Part shown: positions 11,996 through 23,409 of the stretch, in pieces
How positions within the stretch are numbered: position 1 is the first letter of the stretch
Layout of the letters: every line of letters starts with the position of its first letter
DNA from: Molossus alvarezi
Lineage: Eukaryota; Chordata; Mammalia; Chiroptera; Molossidae
Length of the DNA: 64,000 bases
Direction of reading: 5' to 3'
Assembly: GCA_037176705.1 (NCBI GenBank)
Contig: CM073888.1
Location: 44,026,810-44,090,809 of the forward strand
Notes under the pieces: model-generated
The model's input: the letters and a program-made list of their open reading frames with translations, nothing else
Database searches by the model: none
What the model was told of the DNA's origin: nothing
Program-made: the position numbers and the translations under genes

Positions 11996-12707
11996 ACCGC
12001 GGCGTCAGAATGGCAATTTCTCACTGTCCCGCATAATGCTCAAGTGTTTCAGGCAACAAGTGGCTTCAGGAAGCAAATACTTTAAGCTAACTTGTAGACA
12101 GTAAGTACGGTATAAACATTAACTCTGGCCAGCCCAGAGAAGGCAAAAAGACGTTTGTAAAACTTCAGTTTCCTCGAGACCCCTACTCCAAGTTGAATGT
12201 GACCGAATGTAACTCTGTCATACTTTAGCTTTTATTGACTTTCCTGTGGGCCAAGAAAAATAATGGAAAGAATTCATTTAATTTTATTAGATTAATATTC
12301 CTAAGTGAGGGAGCTGTACAATAAGGCACTCGTTCTTACCCACTGGTTCAAATTTCATCTAAATGTGGCCTTTACGGCAACATTCTCTTTTTATCTATTA
12401 AAGTAGTGTCCGGTTACATAGCCGTAGGACATTTTTGTTCTTTTTCTCTTGAGGTTTAACAGGCTAAACTATGTTTTTATTAGCAATAGTCCTATTTCAA
12501 GGCATTCTTCTTATGTAATATTTAACATTTTAACAAAATGAAATCGAATTTTGACAATGCCACTAAAGTTTAATGAAAGTTTCTCAACTCTACCAGTCAT
12601 TATATATAAGTCTCTAGCCACAGTGCCTGCCACTGTGTGCTCTTGAGCAAATTACTAATTGTTTTGTGCCTTTACTTCTTCATCTATAAAGTACTCTCTG
12701 ATATGAA
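11996..12707. other. Unassigned spacer
   Basis: A short plus-strand MIR-like trace at about 12620-12700 ('tgagcaaattactaattg' then 'cttcatctataaagtac'). The rest is not recognised. Confidence 0.4.
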
Positions 12708-13225
12708 TATTAGTCAAGGTTCTCCAGAGAAAATGAACCAGTGGCATAGACATAGATACAAATGTACACAGAGAGTGCTTATGAGAGATTGGCTCGTACA
12801 ATGAAGAAGGCTGAGACGTCTCATCCACCTGCCATCTGCAACCCTGAGGCTGACAAAAGCCGGTAAGGTGGTTCCAATAAAACACAGGCCTGAGAGCCAG
12901 GCAGGGGAGCCAATGATGTAAGCCCCAGTCCGAGTCTGAAGGCCCAAGAACCAGGAGTGATAATATCTGAGGGCAGTAGAAGATGAACGTCCCAGATCAA
13001 GCAAGAAAAGCGAATTCACTCCTCCTCTGTTTCTTTGTACTCAGGTCCTCAGTAATTGCATGATGCCCACCTGAATCGATGAGGACAATCTCCTTTACTT
13101 AGTCTACTGATTCAAATGCTCTTCCAGAAACACCCTTACAGACACATCCAGAAATGATGTTTTACCAGCTACCTGGGCATCCCTTAGCCCAGTCAAGTTG
13201 ACACATGAAATTAATTGTCACACCT
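12708..13225 (+). mobile_element. Dispersed repeat, probable LTR class, copy 1
   Basis: It begins 'attagtcaaggttctccaga' and ends 'aagttgacacatgaaattaa'. The same begin and end phrases bound the repeat at 56572-57092. This is a common placental repeat, probably an old LTR whose own sense strand is minus. I leave the family open. Internal phrases such as 'tttacttagtctactgattc' are shared by both copies. Confidence 0.55.
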
Positions 13226-13234
13226 CAAAGGGTT

Positions 13235-13490
13235 GAGAATTTATTGAGTGTTTACTATTCCAGGCACTAGTCAAAGCTCTTTATATGTAATACTTATCCA
13301 ATCCTTACAACTACTTAAGTACTAATATCATCCTCAATTTAGCAATGAGGAAACAGAAGCACAGAATGGTTAAGGAACTTGTTTAAATAAAAAAAAATCA
13401 AAAGCTAGTGAGCAGTAGAGTCTGGATATGAACCTAGCCTCTCTGGTTGTAGATCTATAGTCTTAGTTGCTGCTATGCACTACATTTTAA
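13235..13490 (-). mobile_element. MIR SINE, antisense
   Basis: A near-complete antisense MIR: 'tattgagtgtttactattcc', 'atccttacaactac', 'gaggaaacagaagcacagaa', 'ggttaaggaacttg' and 'gctagtgagcagtagag'. Confidence 0.65.
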
Positions 13491-15639
13491 AAAAATAAGT
13501 TTAAAAGAGAAACAAACTTTCAAACCTACTTTTCAAAAGCAAACCATGTTCTCCTACTGTTTCCCACATTGACCTTCTGTCTATGAAGAGCCAGATCAAC
13601 CCTCATTTTCCATTCAGATGGCACTGATGTTCATCCACAAAGACTATGATTAAAATGACTTAAACAGCTGATTAATTTATTTCTATAACTCCAAATAATC
13701 CAAATCCCTTTGTCTGCCACCAAATTAACACAATCTGTTCTAGTAGATGCTTGCTAAGGGCTCATGACAGAACAAAACTCCTTACTAGAAACCCATGCAG
13801 CGATAGAATCACTGTAAATGTTTTCTCCTTTCTGAGATAAAATTTTATAACAGAAGCCTGAAGGAGAAAGATTGAGAAGCAAGACTTTACAATGAAAATT
13901 CTAAATCTCAAAGATATATATTTTAAATCCAATTATTTATGAGTAATTTTAAAGAAAAAAAATGGAAATTTGTATTGCTATTTTGTATGTGAAAATTATT
14001 TATTTTCATTACTCTCGAGCTTTTAAACCAAAATAAGGAAGCAGATCAACTTAGAGAACAATACCTCAAAATATATTTTATAAAGAGTATCATAGCCACA
14101 TCATGCTATTTTCTATAGTAGACCTCAATTTGCTCTTTCCCTTTGGGTAAATCCAGTCAGATGCCCATGTACAGTACTCTGTGTGCTATTTCAAGTGAAT
14201 CAAGTCCTTTCAAGAAGAAAGCTTTGGTTTTGGAAAAACTGTAGGAAGCCGTTTTTTAAAGTCCAAATATTGTATAGTAAATTTTGATCAATCTTCATGG
14301 TTACTTTACAGCTGTTTAAGTGAAGAAACATACTTCTTAAATGAGGCTTTAAAAAAGAAAATAAAAGAATGAACAACAACAGTGTATTCTGGGCCAGTGA
14401 GAAATTATATGTTTAAAAACACTGGTTAGGACTTCTAAGGAAGCATTTCAGCTCCTATGTAGTAGGAAGACTCCATCTAAACCTAGAATTGGCAGCTGCA
14501 GATGTGTGGTTTGAGAATTCTGAAACACCTCTGAAAGAAGCACATGCAAGCTTAAAGTCACAGAGTCTCAAGGTTTGAAGAAATGTAATGGTCAGGTACT
14601 ACAACCAATCAATCTATGTTTTGACTCTCTCTATATTCCCAAGATGTCACCACCAGCCTATGAATCACACTTCTGATGACAAGCAATTTACTTCTTAAGC
14701 TCTAAACGCTACAAGTCATTCCTCATAATAACCAACTTTAAGACCTTCTCTAGCTTACTAGTGTTTCTTTGTGTTTGTATCCTCAGTGGCCAGTAAAACA
14801 TAGACATACAAGTGCTCAATGAAGTTGGTTGGATTGCACTGAAATGGATTTTCTTGGGTCATATACTACTTTCATGTTCTGTGCACATATTTTATCTCCC
14901 CAATGAGATTGTACACTCTATGAGGTGTCTTGTTTCAAATGTCTTTGCTTTCTCTGATTCCCCTAGTTTTCTACTATGAGCATAGAATACCCTTAATAAC
15001 AACTTGTTAAATTAAAAATATGAATGAATGAATGAATGAATGAATGAATCTTCTAGGCTATTCTCCAGGGATACATTTTTATACTGCTTTTCAAAATCTA
15101 TGTCTAACATTTATATTCTCTTTCCAAGACTTCAGAGAATAACTTCAATTACAATATTCCCATAACTAGACATTTCTATACAAAGCATCCTGTAAGAGTC
15201 TGTATTAAGACTGGTACTTAGCTCCTCGATCTTTGGGGCTGTTTACTTCCTTTTTAGGAGTATGCAGGGTTTTTAAACACATGGATTAAGGGAATCCAAA
15301 GGGTTCTATATCATTTTTTTTGTCTATTTTGAATCTATAAATGTAACAGATTGAAACCCATTTAAAAACAAAACTAGATTTACCTCTCTAATGAGATTTT
15401 CACATTCTTTTTGTACTCAAGGGAGATAGTAAATAGGAAAATGAACTATTGAAACTGAATGTATCCAAAATATATGGTATAGGGTATAAAAGTTCTAAAA
15501 AGAACTTTATCTTTTCAGCATAATAACTACAAGTCTTTGGTTAAATGTTTTTGAAAATACAGAAGTCGACATGTAACTATGCATATTTCAAACTTTGTCA
15601 CTAGTTTGGCTTGATGAAATAGTACATGTGCAAAGTATG
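13491..15639. other. AT-rich spacer with L2 trace and (TGAA)n
   Basis: An L2-like plus-strand end is visible at about 14890-15010 ('atgagattgtacactctatg'), closing in a (TGAA)n run at 15021-15049. That is how L2 3' ends often finish. The remainder (13491-14760) is unassigned. Confidence 0.4.
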
Positions 15640-15800
15640 CCCTTGTTCAAATTCGGAGTCTGCTGCAAAGTAGCTAGGTGTTGAACAAGTTCCTGAAACT
15701 TTCTGTGCCTCAGTTTTCCCCTAGAAATAGAATTTTTGATGATTAATGCATATAAAGTATTTAGCACAGTGTAAGTGATCTATAATTATCAGCTGTTATT
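15640..15800 (+). mobile_element. MIR SINE
   Basis: 'gaacaagttcctgaaac' then 'tgtgcctcagttttcccc' and 'agtatttagcacagtgtaag' give the sense order of MIR. Confidence 0.55.
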
Positions 15801-16814
15801 ATTAATAAAGTCACAGGGAATAGGGCATGGCTGTTGAATAAAAGAATGATTTCAAAATACTATTACTAACATTTCTGCAATTAGAAAGGGCATATACTTT
15901 CAAATCAGTCACTTTACGAAGCTATTTAATTATTTGGGTAATGCTACCTTTACTCAATTTTGGAACTTTTTTTGAAATTGCCTTATAACTACTTTATAAG
16001 TCACTTAAACCAGAGACTTAAAATCATACTTTGCTTTTTAAAAGAAGTAGTTATACCCTGCTGGATTATTCAACTTACTCATAGGACTTGGCTATGAATA
16101 ACTTTGAGATGTTTACAGAAATCTAACCATTTGCCAAAGATGAAAAATTTCCATCATTGGGAATAATCAAAACAAGATTCTGAAAATGCAGAAGCTTACA
16201 GAAGGTATGCTTTGCAATGGCATTATTAAATTAAATGCCTGCTACCCTAAGAATTTCTAAAAGTATATAACATGTATTTGGCCATATAAGTTCTGTAAAT
16301 ATTATACTTTATTATATATTTGACTTACATATTTTATAGTAGTGCTTTGTTACTATAATAATGTCTTTTATTATTATGTAGGAAAAAATAAGTGATTAAG
16401 GCATGATTTGTATCAATCAAGATGGATTGTAGGAGTGTCAGGTCCTGTGCATGCTTGGGCTTTCTGATTAGGCTCTACACTTATTAGAGTGGTCTAGGAA
16501 ACTCATCTAAGTACTAGAGATTATCTTTTATTTTGCCAGGAGGGCAAAAAAAAGCAAAACCCTTTCTGGATTCTCCTATACACTGAGAAATGAGATTCTC
16601 TCCTGGATATCCATATAAGGGTTTCCTCATCCTTAATTTCTTAAGTACAAGTTAGAAGTCAAACAAGTTAGAAGACCAAGTTAGTGGTCTTCATTTCCAC
16701 ATCTGTTCTTAGTCACAAGGTCTTAGATGAAATAACAGTTGTGCAGAAACACAACAATTGTCTCCCATCTTGTAAACCGGCCACTGATTGCTCTTTGTTC
16801 CAGATGATCTTTTC
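15801..16814. other. Unassigned DNA upstream of the intact L1
   Basis: AT-rich sequence with no recognised gene. The part 16400-16814, together with 23392-23790 beyond the L1, may be one older repeat (possibly an LTR) that the L1 split, but I cannot name it. Confidence 0.35.
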
Positions 16815-16830
16815 AAGAGTATTTGTGTAG
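16815..16830. repeat. L1 target-site duplication, left
   Basis: The 16 bases AAGAGTATTTGTGTAG recur without a mismatch at 23376-23391, immediately after the A-tail of the L1. A perfect duplication of this length marks target-primed reverse transcription and a recent insertion. Confidence 0.95.
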
Positions 16831-16840
16831 GGAATTGGAG

Positions 16841-16850
16841 AAATGGCGGC
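16841..16850 (+). promoter_or_regulatory. YY1-like site at L1 +11
   Basis: AAATGGCGGC lies at bases +11 to +20 of the element. Human L1 has a YY1 site at nearly the same offset, where it sets accurate transcription start. The older copy ending near 53235 keeps the corresponding sequence as AAATGGCAGT, a CpG-decayed form. Binding is inferred. Confidence 0.6.
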
Positions 16851-17224
16851 GAAGTGAATGGAGGGAACCAGACCGTCTCCCAAGACCAAACTGGATTTAC
16901 AAGGAAAACAAAGGCAAACCTTCAGGAAAGGGCAGCGGAAGGACACCTTGGAGGACCACTTAACCAGAAACACCCATTCAGTCCTGGTAGGCTTGCGAGG
17001 ACGGGAGAGGGGACCAAGAGCCCAGGGTCCGCAGCAGCCTGGGCAGGGGCCAGGGAACTAGAGGGGAAGTTAATTCCACCACCTTTCTTCCCACCGTGCA
17101 CGGCCCTGGAAACTCTGTAGCCGGCTAGGCTAGGCTCTCCGCTGAAGCCGCACAGACTCCTGGCCCCCAGGGAACTGGGCGGGACCAGGGAACTCGGAGG
17201 AACCGGGGAACTAGGCGGAAAGTT

Positions 17225-18060
17225 AATTCTACTGCCTCCCCTCCCGCCTTGCAAGGCCCTGTTGCCCCTGAAGCCGCACAGACTCGCAGACCCCAGGCAA
17301 CTCAGTGGGACCAGGGAACGCGGTGGAAAGTTAATTCTACCGCCTCCCTCCCCGCCTTGCACGGCCTGGAAACCCTGTTGCCCCTGAAGCCGCACAGACT
17401 CGCAGTCCCCAGGCAACTCGGTGGGACCGGGGAACGCGGTGGAAAGTTAATTCTACCGCCTCCCTCCCCGCCTTGCAGGGCCTGGAAACCCTGTTGCCCC
17501 TGAAGCCGCACAGACTCGCAGTCCCCAGGCAACTCGGTGGGACCGGGGAACGCGGTGGAAAGTTAATTCTACCGCCTCCCTCCCGGCCTTGCACGGCCTG
17601 GAAACCCTGTTGCTCCTGAAGCCTCACAGACTCGCAGTCCCCAGGCAACTCGGTGGGACCGGGGAACGCGGTGGAAAGTTAATTCTACTGCCTCCCTCCC
17701 CGCCTTGCACGGCCTGGAAACCCTGTTGCCCCTGAAGCCGCACAGACTCGCAGTCCCCAGGCAACTCGGTGGGACCGGGGAACGAGGTGGAAAGTTAATT
17801 CTACCGCCTCTCTCCCCGCCCTGCACGGCCTGGAAACCCTGTTGCCCCTGAAGCCTCACAGACTCGCAGTCCCCAGGCAACTCGGTGGGACCGGGGAACG
17901 CGGTGGAAAGTTAATTCTACCGCCTCCCTCCCCGCCTTGCACGGCCTGGAAACCCTGTTGCCCCTGAAGCCGCACAGACTCGCAGACCCCAGGCAACTGG
18001 GTGGGACAGGGGAACGCGGTGGAAAGTGAACTCTACTGTCTCCCTTCCCGCCTGCAGGGC
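17225..18060 (+). repeat. 116-bp monomer array in the L1 5'UTR
   Basis: The phrase CGCAGTCCCCAGGCAACT (or its CGCAGACCCC variant) starts at 17285, 17401, 17517, 17633, 17749, 17865 and 17981, so the period is exactly 116 bp in all six intervals. Each unit also holds 'gtggaaagttaattctaccg', 'cctccctccccgcc' and 'cctggaaaccctgttgccc', with about nine CpGs. More diverged units, with 'cacagactcctggccccca' and about 128-bp spacing, flank the block near 17150, 18105 and 18235. The design is analogous to the monomer promoters of mouse L1, though the sequence is unrelated as far as I can tell. Confidence 0.95.
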
Positions 18061-18381
18061 CCTGGAAACTCTGTAGCGGGCTAAACTCTCCGCTGAAGCT
18101 GCACAGACTCCTGGCCCCCAGGGAACTGGGCAGGACCAGGGAACTCGGCGGGAAATTATTCCCACCGCCTCCCTTGCCACCCTGCATGGGTCCTCCTAAC
18201 GCTATAGCCTGCTAAACTCCCTGCTGGAGCCACACAGACTCCCTGAGAACAGGGGACTTGGCGGGATTAAAGTGGGTCCTCCCCGGTGCATCTAAACGCA
18301 GGAGAGGGAGCCGCAAACAGCAAAACACCAACACCCACTGGGAAAACTTGGCAGACTCCAAAGCCCACTGTGATAACGAAA

Positions 18382-19284
18382 ATGGTGAGAAACAGAAACA
18401 AAAGCCAAATGAAAGATCAAGAGACCTCTACAGAAGATGAAATAAATGAGGTGCAGTTAAGCAAGTTAACAGAACTAGAATTTAGAGCCATGATGTTGCG
18501 GAAGCTCAACAGCATGTGTAAGGACATGAGCAACATGAGTAAAGACATAGAAATGTTGAAAATAAACCATCTGGAAATGAAAAACCAACAGGAAGAAATG
18601 AAGAATGACATATCGGAAATGAAAAACACACTGGAAGGTCTAAAAAGCAGAGTAGGGGAAGCTGAGGACCGGATCAGTGAATTAGAAGACAGGCTAGAAG
18701 AAATCAACCAATCAGAAAACCAAAAGGAAAAAAAGATTAAAAAACAAGAAGAGAGCTTAAGAGAATTGTGGGACAACTGGAAACGTAATAATATTCGTAT
18801 CATAGGAGTCCCTGAGGAAGAAGAAAGTAAGCGAGGGCTAGAGAATATATTCAAAGAAATAGTGACAGAAAACTTCCCTAATTTGGTGAAGGAAGAAGGC
18901 ATTCAAGTTCAAGAAGCTCAGAGAGCCCCAAGTAAAAAGAACCCAAACAGGCCCACACCAAGACACATAGTAATCAAACTGCCAAAAATTCAAGACAAAG
19001 AGAGAATCCTAAAAGCAGCAAGAGATAAGCAACAGGTTACCTACAAAGGAACCCCCATAAGGCTCTCAGCTGACTTCTCACAAGAAACATTACAGGCTCG
19101 AAGGGAATGGCATGAAGTAATCAAGGTCATGAAAAACAAGGATATGAATCCAAGACTACTCTACCCAGCAAGACTATCGTTCAAAATAGAAGGCCAAATA
19201 AAGAGCTTCCCAGACAAAATAAGGCTAAGGGAGTACATTAGCACCAAACCAGCACTGCAAGAAATGTTAAAAGGACTGCTGTAA
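18382..19284 (+). CDS. ORF1: L1 ORF1 protein, intact
   Basis: The product has 300 residues. I start it at the first ATG (MVRNRNKSQ...). The frame is open upstream to 18286 but has no earlier ATG. ORF1p is a trimeric, RNA-binding nucleic-acid chaperone that packages L1 RNA into a cytoplasmic ribonucleoprotein. A long heptad-rich coiled coil covers about residues 20-130 (many E, K, L and M, e.g. EAEDRISELEDRLEEIN). The RRM begins at NNIRIIGVPE (residues 136-145), and the C-terminal domain contains RRPS/TPRHI-like and YPARLSFK segments near the end. The length is close to that of other mammalian ORF1 proteins (about 330-370), slightly short because the N-terminal coiled coil is compact. ORF2 follows after 45 bp, in the usual bicistronic arrangement. 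No frameshift or stop is present. Confidence 0.95.
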   Translation: MVRNRNKSQMKDQETSTEDEINEVQLSKLTELEFRAMMLRKLNSMCKDMSNMSKDIEMLKINHLEMKNQQEEMKNDISEMKNTLEGLKSRVGEAEDRISELEDRLEEINQSENQKEKKIKKQEESLRELWDNWKRNNIRIIGVPEEEESKRGLENIFKEIVTENFPNLVKEEGIQVQEAQRAPSKKNPNRPTPRHIVIKLPKIQDKERILKAARDKQQVTYKGTPIRLSADFSQETLQARREWHEVIKVMKNKDMNPRLLYPARLSFKIEGQIKSFPDKIRLREYISTKPALQEMLKGLL

Positions 19285-19329
19285 TTACCAGGAGAAATGG
19301 GAAGAAAAACAGAACCACACTAAACAAAA

Positions 19330-22300
19330 ATGGCAATAAATAAGTACATATCAATAACCACCTTAAATGTAAATGGACTGAATGCTCCCATAAAAAGACA
19401 CAGAGTAGCTGACTGGATAAGAAAGCAAGACTCATCTATATGCTGTTTACAAGAAACCCACCTCACAACAAAAGACTCACATAGATTGAAAGTGAAGGGA
19501 TGGAAAAAAATCTTTCAAGCAAATGGAAAAGAAAAAAAAGCTGGGGTAGCAATACTGATATCTGATAAAATAGACTTCAGATTGAAGGCCATAACTAGAG
19601 ACAAAGAAGCCCACTACATAATATTGAAAGGATCTATCCAACAGGAAGATATAACCTTGATAAACATATATGCACCCAATATAGGAGCACCAAAATATAT
19701 TAAAAATCTTCTGGAGGACTTCCAAGGAGAAATCGATAGTAATACAATCATAACAGGGGACTTCAACACCCCGCTCACATCACTGGATAGATCCTCTAGA
19801 CAAAAAATTAGCAAGGAAACAGAGACTCTAAATGAAGCACTAGACCAAATGGATTTAATAGATATCTACAGAGAACTACACCCCAAAACTACAGAATTCA
19901 CATTCTTCTCAAGTGCACATGGGACATTCTCAAAGATAGACCACATGTTAGGGCACAAACTAAGTCTCTACAAGTTCAAAAAGATTGAAATTATAACAAG
20001 CATCTTCTCAGACCACAATGGTATGAAACTAGAAATCAATTGCAAGAAGAACATGCAAAGACATTTTAACACATGGAAGCTAAATAGAATGTTATTAAAC
20101 AATGAATGGGTCACCGAGGAAATCAAGGAAGAAATCAAAAACTTCCTGGAAACCAATGAAAATGAGGACACAACAATACAAAATCTATGGGATGCAGCAA
20201 AAGCAGTTCTGAGAGGGAAGTTTATAGCACTACAGGCCTACCTCAAAAAAGAAGAAAAATCTCTAATAGACTACCTAACCTCACAACTTAAAGAACTAGA
20301 GAGTAAACAAAAAGAAAACCCCAGAGCAAGTAGAAGAAAAGAAATAGTAAGGATCAGAGCAGAAATAAACGACATAGAGACCAAAAAAACAATCCAGAGG
20401 ATCAATAAAACAAAGAGCTGGTTTTTCGAAAAGATAAACAAGATTGATGGACCCTTAGCTAGACTCACCAAGAAACAAAGAGAGAGAACCCAAATACATA
20501 AAATCAGAAATGAAACAGGAGAGATAACAACTGACCCTACAGAAATACAAAACATCGTTAACAACTACTATGAAAAATTATACGGCAACAAATTCGAAAA
20601 TCTAGGCGAAATGGACAAATTTCTAGAAACACATAGTCTCCCAAAATTGGATCAGATAGAGATTGAAAACTTGAACAGACCAATAACAACAGAAGAAATT
20701 GAAGATGTAATCAAGACTCTTCCAGCAAACAAAAGCCCAGGCCCGGATGGCTTCACAGGGGAGTTTTACCGAACATTCAAAGAAGAACTAATACCCATTC
20801 TCCTCAAACTATTTCAAAAAATTCAAGAAGAAGGAAGACTTCCAAACTCGTTTTATGAAGCCAGCATAACTCTAATTCCAAAACCAGAAAAAGACACAAC
20901 AAAGAAAGAAAACTACAGGCCAATATCCCTGATGAACATAGATGCCAAAATCCTGAACAAAATACTAGCAAATCGAATCCAGCAATACACCAGAAAAATT
21001 ATCCACCATGACCAGGTGGGATTCATCCCAGGGATGCAAGGCTGGTACAATATTCGCAAATCCATAAATGTGATACACCACATAAATAAATTGAAGAATA
21101 AAAACCACATGATCATATCAATAGATGCCGAAAAAGCCTTTGACAAAATCCAGCATCCATTTCTGATAAAAACGCTCAGCAGTGTGGGAATAGAGGGATC
21201 ATATCTCGACATAATAAAGGCCATATATGAAAGACCTACAGCCAACATCATACTCAATGGGCAAAAACTAAAAGCATTTCCCTTAAGAACAGGAACAAGG
21301 CAAGGATGCCCACTTTCGCCACTCCTATTTAACATAGTGCTGGAAGTCTTAGCCACAGCAATCAGACAGGAAGAAAAAATAAAAGGGATCCAAATTGGAA
21401 AGGAGGAAGTGAAATTGTCATTATTTGCAGATGACATGATACTGTACATAGAAAATCCCAAAGACTCCACCAAAAGCTTACTAGACTTAATAAATGAATT
21501 TGGCAAAGTAGCAGGATACAAAATTAACGTCAAGAAATCGATGGCATTCTTATACACCAATGATGAACTCACAGAAAGAGAAACTAAGCAAACAATCCCA
21601 TTTACCATTGCGGCAAAAAAATTAAGATACCTAGGAATAAACTTAACCAAAGAGATAAAGGACCTATTCGCAGAAAACTACAGGTCTTTGAAAAAAGAAA
21701 TAGAGCAAGATGTAAAAAAGTGGAAGAACATACCCTGTTCATGGATTGGGAGAATTAACATAATTAAAATGTCCATATTACCCAAAGCAATCTATAGATT
21801 CAACGCAATCCCCATCAAAATACCAACGGCATACTTCAAAGAATTAGAACAATTACTTCAAAAGTTCATATGGAACCAAAAAAGGCCTCGAATAGCCACA
21901 GCAATCTTGAAAAGGAAGAACAAAGTTGGAGGGATCACAATACCAGATTTCAGGTTATACTACAAAGCCACCATAATCAAAACAGCCTGGTACTGGCACA
22001 AGAACAGGTATATAGACCAGTGGAACAGAATAGAGAACCCAGAAATGGACCCTAGGCAATATGCTCAATTAATATTTGACAAAGGTGGCAAGAGCATTCA
22101 GTGGAGTAAGGACAGCCTCTTTAATAAATGGTGCTGGGAAAATTGGACAGCTACTTGCCGAAAAATGAAACTAGATCATCAACTTACACCCTACACCAAA
22201 ATAAACTCAAAATGGATAAAAGACTTAAATGTAACTCATGAATCCATAAAAATCCTAGAGGAGACTGTGGGCAACAAAATATCAGACATCATACGCAGCA

Positions 22301-23154
22301 GAATTTTTACTGACACATCACCTAAGGCAATAGAAACAAAGGAGAAAATGAACACATGGGACTACATCAAACTCAAAAGCTTCTGCACAGCGAAAGATAC
22401 AATCATCAAAACGGAAAGGCTACCCACTGTATGGGAGAGCATAATTGCCAATGATATATCAGATAAGGGGTTAATTTCCAATACATATAGAGAGCTCATA
22501 CAACTCCACAAAAGGAAGACAAAGAATCCAATTAAAAAATGGGCAGAGGAACTAAATAGACACCTCTCCAAACAGGACATACAAATGGCTAAGAGACATA
22601 TGAAGAAATGTTCATCATCACTAATCATCAGAGAGATGCAAATCAAAACAACAATGAGGTATCACCTCACACCTGTCAGAATGGCCGCCATCAACAAATC
22701 ATCAAACAACAAGTGTTGGCGAGGGTGTGGAGAAAAGGGGACTCTAGCACACTGTTGGTGGGAATGCAGACTGGTGCAGCCACTATGGAAAACAATATGG
22801 TGTCACCTCAAAAAATTAAAAATTGAACTCCCATTTGACGCAGTGATCCCACTTCTAGGAATATACCCTAAGAAGCCTGAAACACCAATCAGAAAGAATA
22901 TATGTACCCCCATCTTTGTAGCAGCACTATTTACAATCGCTAAGATCTGGAAACAGCCCAAGTGCCCATCAGTAGACGAATGGATTAAAAAGCTGTGGTA
23001 CATATACACAATGGAGTACTACGCAGCGGTAAGAAAGAAAGATCTCTTATCCTTTGAGACTACATGGAGGGACCTGGAAAGTATCATCCTAAGTGAAACA
23101 AGCCAAGCAGTGAAAGACAAATTTCATATGATCTCACTGATTTCTGGAATATAA
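19330..23154 (+). CDS. ORF2: L1 ORF2 endonuclease/reverse transcriptase, intact
   Basis: The product has 1274 residues, the same size as human ORF2p (1275). It nicks target DNA and reverse-transcribes L1 RNA from the exposed end. The APE-type endonuclease at the N-terminus has N13, E42 (LQETH), D144 and N146 (GDFNT), D204 (KIDH) and D228-H229 (SDHN), all at the expected positions. The reverse transcriptase carries the catalytic FADD box at residues 699-702, with SPGPDGF and [12 protein letters not shown] motifs before it. A C-terminal zinc-knuckle-like CCHC motif is C1129-X3-C1133-X7-H1141-X4-C1146. The start is the ATG at 19330, 45 bp after the ORF1 stop, and translation probably depends on unconventional reinitiation as in other L1s. 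Nothing is missing, so the enzyme is probably active. Confidence 0.96.
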   Translation: MAINKYISITTLNVNGLNAPIKRHRVADWIRKQDSSICCLQETHLTTKDSHRLKVKGWKKIFQANGKEKKAGVAILISDKIDFRLKAITRDKEAHYIILKGSIQQEDITLINIYAPNIGAPKYIKNLLEDFQGEIDSNTIITGDFNTPLTSLDRSSRQKISKETETLNEALDQMDLIDIYRELHPKTTEFTFFSSAHGTFSKIDHMLGHKLSLYKFKKIEIITSIFSDHNGMKLEINCKKNMQRHFNTWKLNRMLLNNEWVTEEIKEEIKNFLETNENEDTTIQNLWDAAKAVLRGKFIALQAYLKKEEKSLIDYLTSQLKELESKQKENPRASRRKEIVRIRAEINDIETKKTIQRINKTKSWFFEKINKIDGPLARLTKKQRERTQIHKIRNETGEITTDPTEIQNIVNNYYEKLYGNKFENLGEMDKFLETHSLPKLDQIEIENLNRPITTEEIEDVIKTLPANKSPGPDGFTGEFYRTFKEELIPILLKLFQKIQEEGRLPNSFYEASITLIPKPEKDTTKKENYRPISLMNIDAKILNKILANRIQQYTRKIIHHDQVGFIPGMQGWYNIRKSINVIHHINKLKNKNHMIISIDAEKAFDKIQHPFLIKTLSSVGIEGSYLDIIKAIYERPTANIILNGQKLKAFPLRTGTRQGCPLSPLLFNIVLEVLATAIRQEEKIKGIQIGKEEVKLSLFADDMILYIENPKDSTKSLLDLINEFGKVAGYKINVKKSMAFLYTNDELTERETKQTIPFTIAAKKLRYLGINLTKEIKDLFAENYRSLKKEIEQDVKKWKNIPCSWIGRINIIKMSILPKAIYRFNAIPIKIPTAYFKELEQLLQKFIWNQKRPRIATAILKRKNKVGGITIPDFRLYYKATIIKTAWYWHKNRYIDQWNRIENPEMDPRQYAQLIFDKGGKSIQWSKDSLFNKWCWENWTATCRKMKLDHQLTPYTKINSKWIKDLNVTHESIKILEETVGNKISDIIRSRIFTDTSPKAIETKEKMNTWDYIKLKSFCTAKDTIIKTERLPTVWESIIANDISDKGLISNTYRELIQLHKRKTKNPIKKWAEELNRHLSKQDIQMAKRHMKKCSSSLIIREMQIKTTMRYHLTPVRMAAINKSSNNKCWRGCGEKGTLAHCWWECRLVQPLWKTIWCHLKKLKIELPFDAVIPLLGIYPKKPETPIRKNICTPIFVAALFTIAKIWKQPKCPSVDEWIKKLWYIYTMEYYAAVRKKDLLSFETTWRDLESIILSETSQAVKDKFHMISLISGI

Positions 23155-23342
23155 TGAACATAACAGTTTGAGGACAATCCCCTAAGGAGTGGGGAGCTGA
23201 GAGAGGGATGAACAACAGAACTTAAATGCATGGAGGCATGAACAGTGGACATGGACAACAATCAGGGGAAGGGGCAGGGAGGGAAGGGGGAGGGGGGAAT
23301 CAGTGGGGGGAAAAGGAGAATCATTTGTAACAAAAATTAATC
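23155..23342 (+). other. L1 3'UTR with G-rich tract
   Basis: This short 3'UTR contains, at 23265-23310, at least six runs of three or more G separated by one to three bases (ggggaagggg c aggg a ggg aa ggggg a gggggg). Guanine tracts of this kind form quadruplexes and are a recurrent feature of L1 3'UTRs. Confidence 0.8.
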
Positions 23343-23343
23343 A

Positions 23344-23375
<32 letters not shown>
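23343..23375 (+). terminator. L1 polyadenylation signal and A-tail
   Basis: AATAAA at 23343-23348 merges directly into an uninterrupted A-run that continues to 23377. The last two As are shared with the target duplication. A pure A-tail of this length indicates little time for decay. Confidence 0.9.
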
Positions 23376-23380
<5 letters not shown>

Positions 23381-23391
23381 TATTTGTGTAG
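23376..23391. repeat. L1 target-site duplication, right
   Basis: Identical copy of the 16 bases at 16815-16830. Together they fix both ends of the insertion. Confidence 0.95.
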
Positions 23392-23409
23392 CAAAGATAG
23401 AATGAATGT

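Larger units (their letters stand above)
16831..18381 (+). promoter_or_regulatory. L1 5'UTR with internal promoter
   Basis: It runs from the target-site junction to the ORF1 start codon. It is GC-rich and CpG-rich, in sharp contrast to the AT-rich flanks. The first 160 bases are unique to the leader, then the monomer array takes over (about 17000-18290). In mammals the L1 5'UTR carries an internal RNA polymerase II promoter, so this is the expected control region. It is 1.55 kb, against about 0.88 kb in the older L1 copy at 52358-53235, whose leader lacks the array. Confidence 0.8.
16831..23375 (+). mobile_element. Full-length intact L1 retrotransposon
   Basis: The element is about 6.5 kb. 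It has a 5'UTR (16831-18381), ORF1 (18382-19284), a 45-bp spacer, ORF2 (19330-23154), a short G-rich 3'UTR and a 32-base A-run, and is flanked by perfect 16-bp duplications. Both reading frames are open from first ATG to stop and all catalytic residues I checked are present. The combination (complete 5' end, undecayed A-tail, identical flanks, many surviving CpGs in the 5'UTR) is what a very young, possibly polymorphic and possibly retrotransposition-competent L1 looks like. Competence itself is inference. All other L1 copies in the window are truncated, inverted or riddled with stops. Confidence 0.95.

Noticed and set aside
16922..18187. Overlapping antisense open frames of 67-164 codons across the L1 5'UTR, several with a repeated start
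   Set aside because: They are by-products of the 116-bp array (116 is not a multiple of 3, so each unit is read in turn in all frames). The repeated 'start' is TTG, not ATG.
18417..18902. 161-codon antisense frame in ORF1, and similar antisense frames in ORF2 (e.g. 20913-21650, 245 codons)
   Set aside because: Shadows of A-rich L1 coding sequence, whose complement rarely contains stops in some frames. No domain features.
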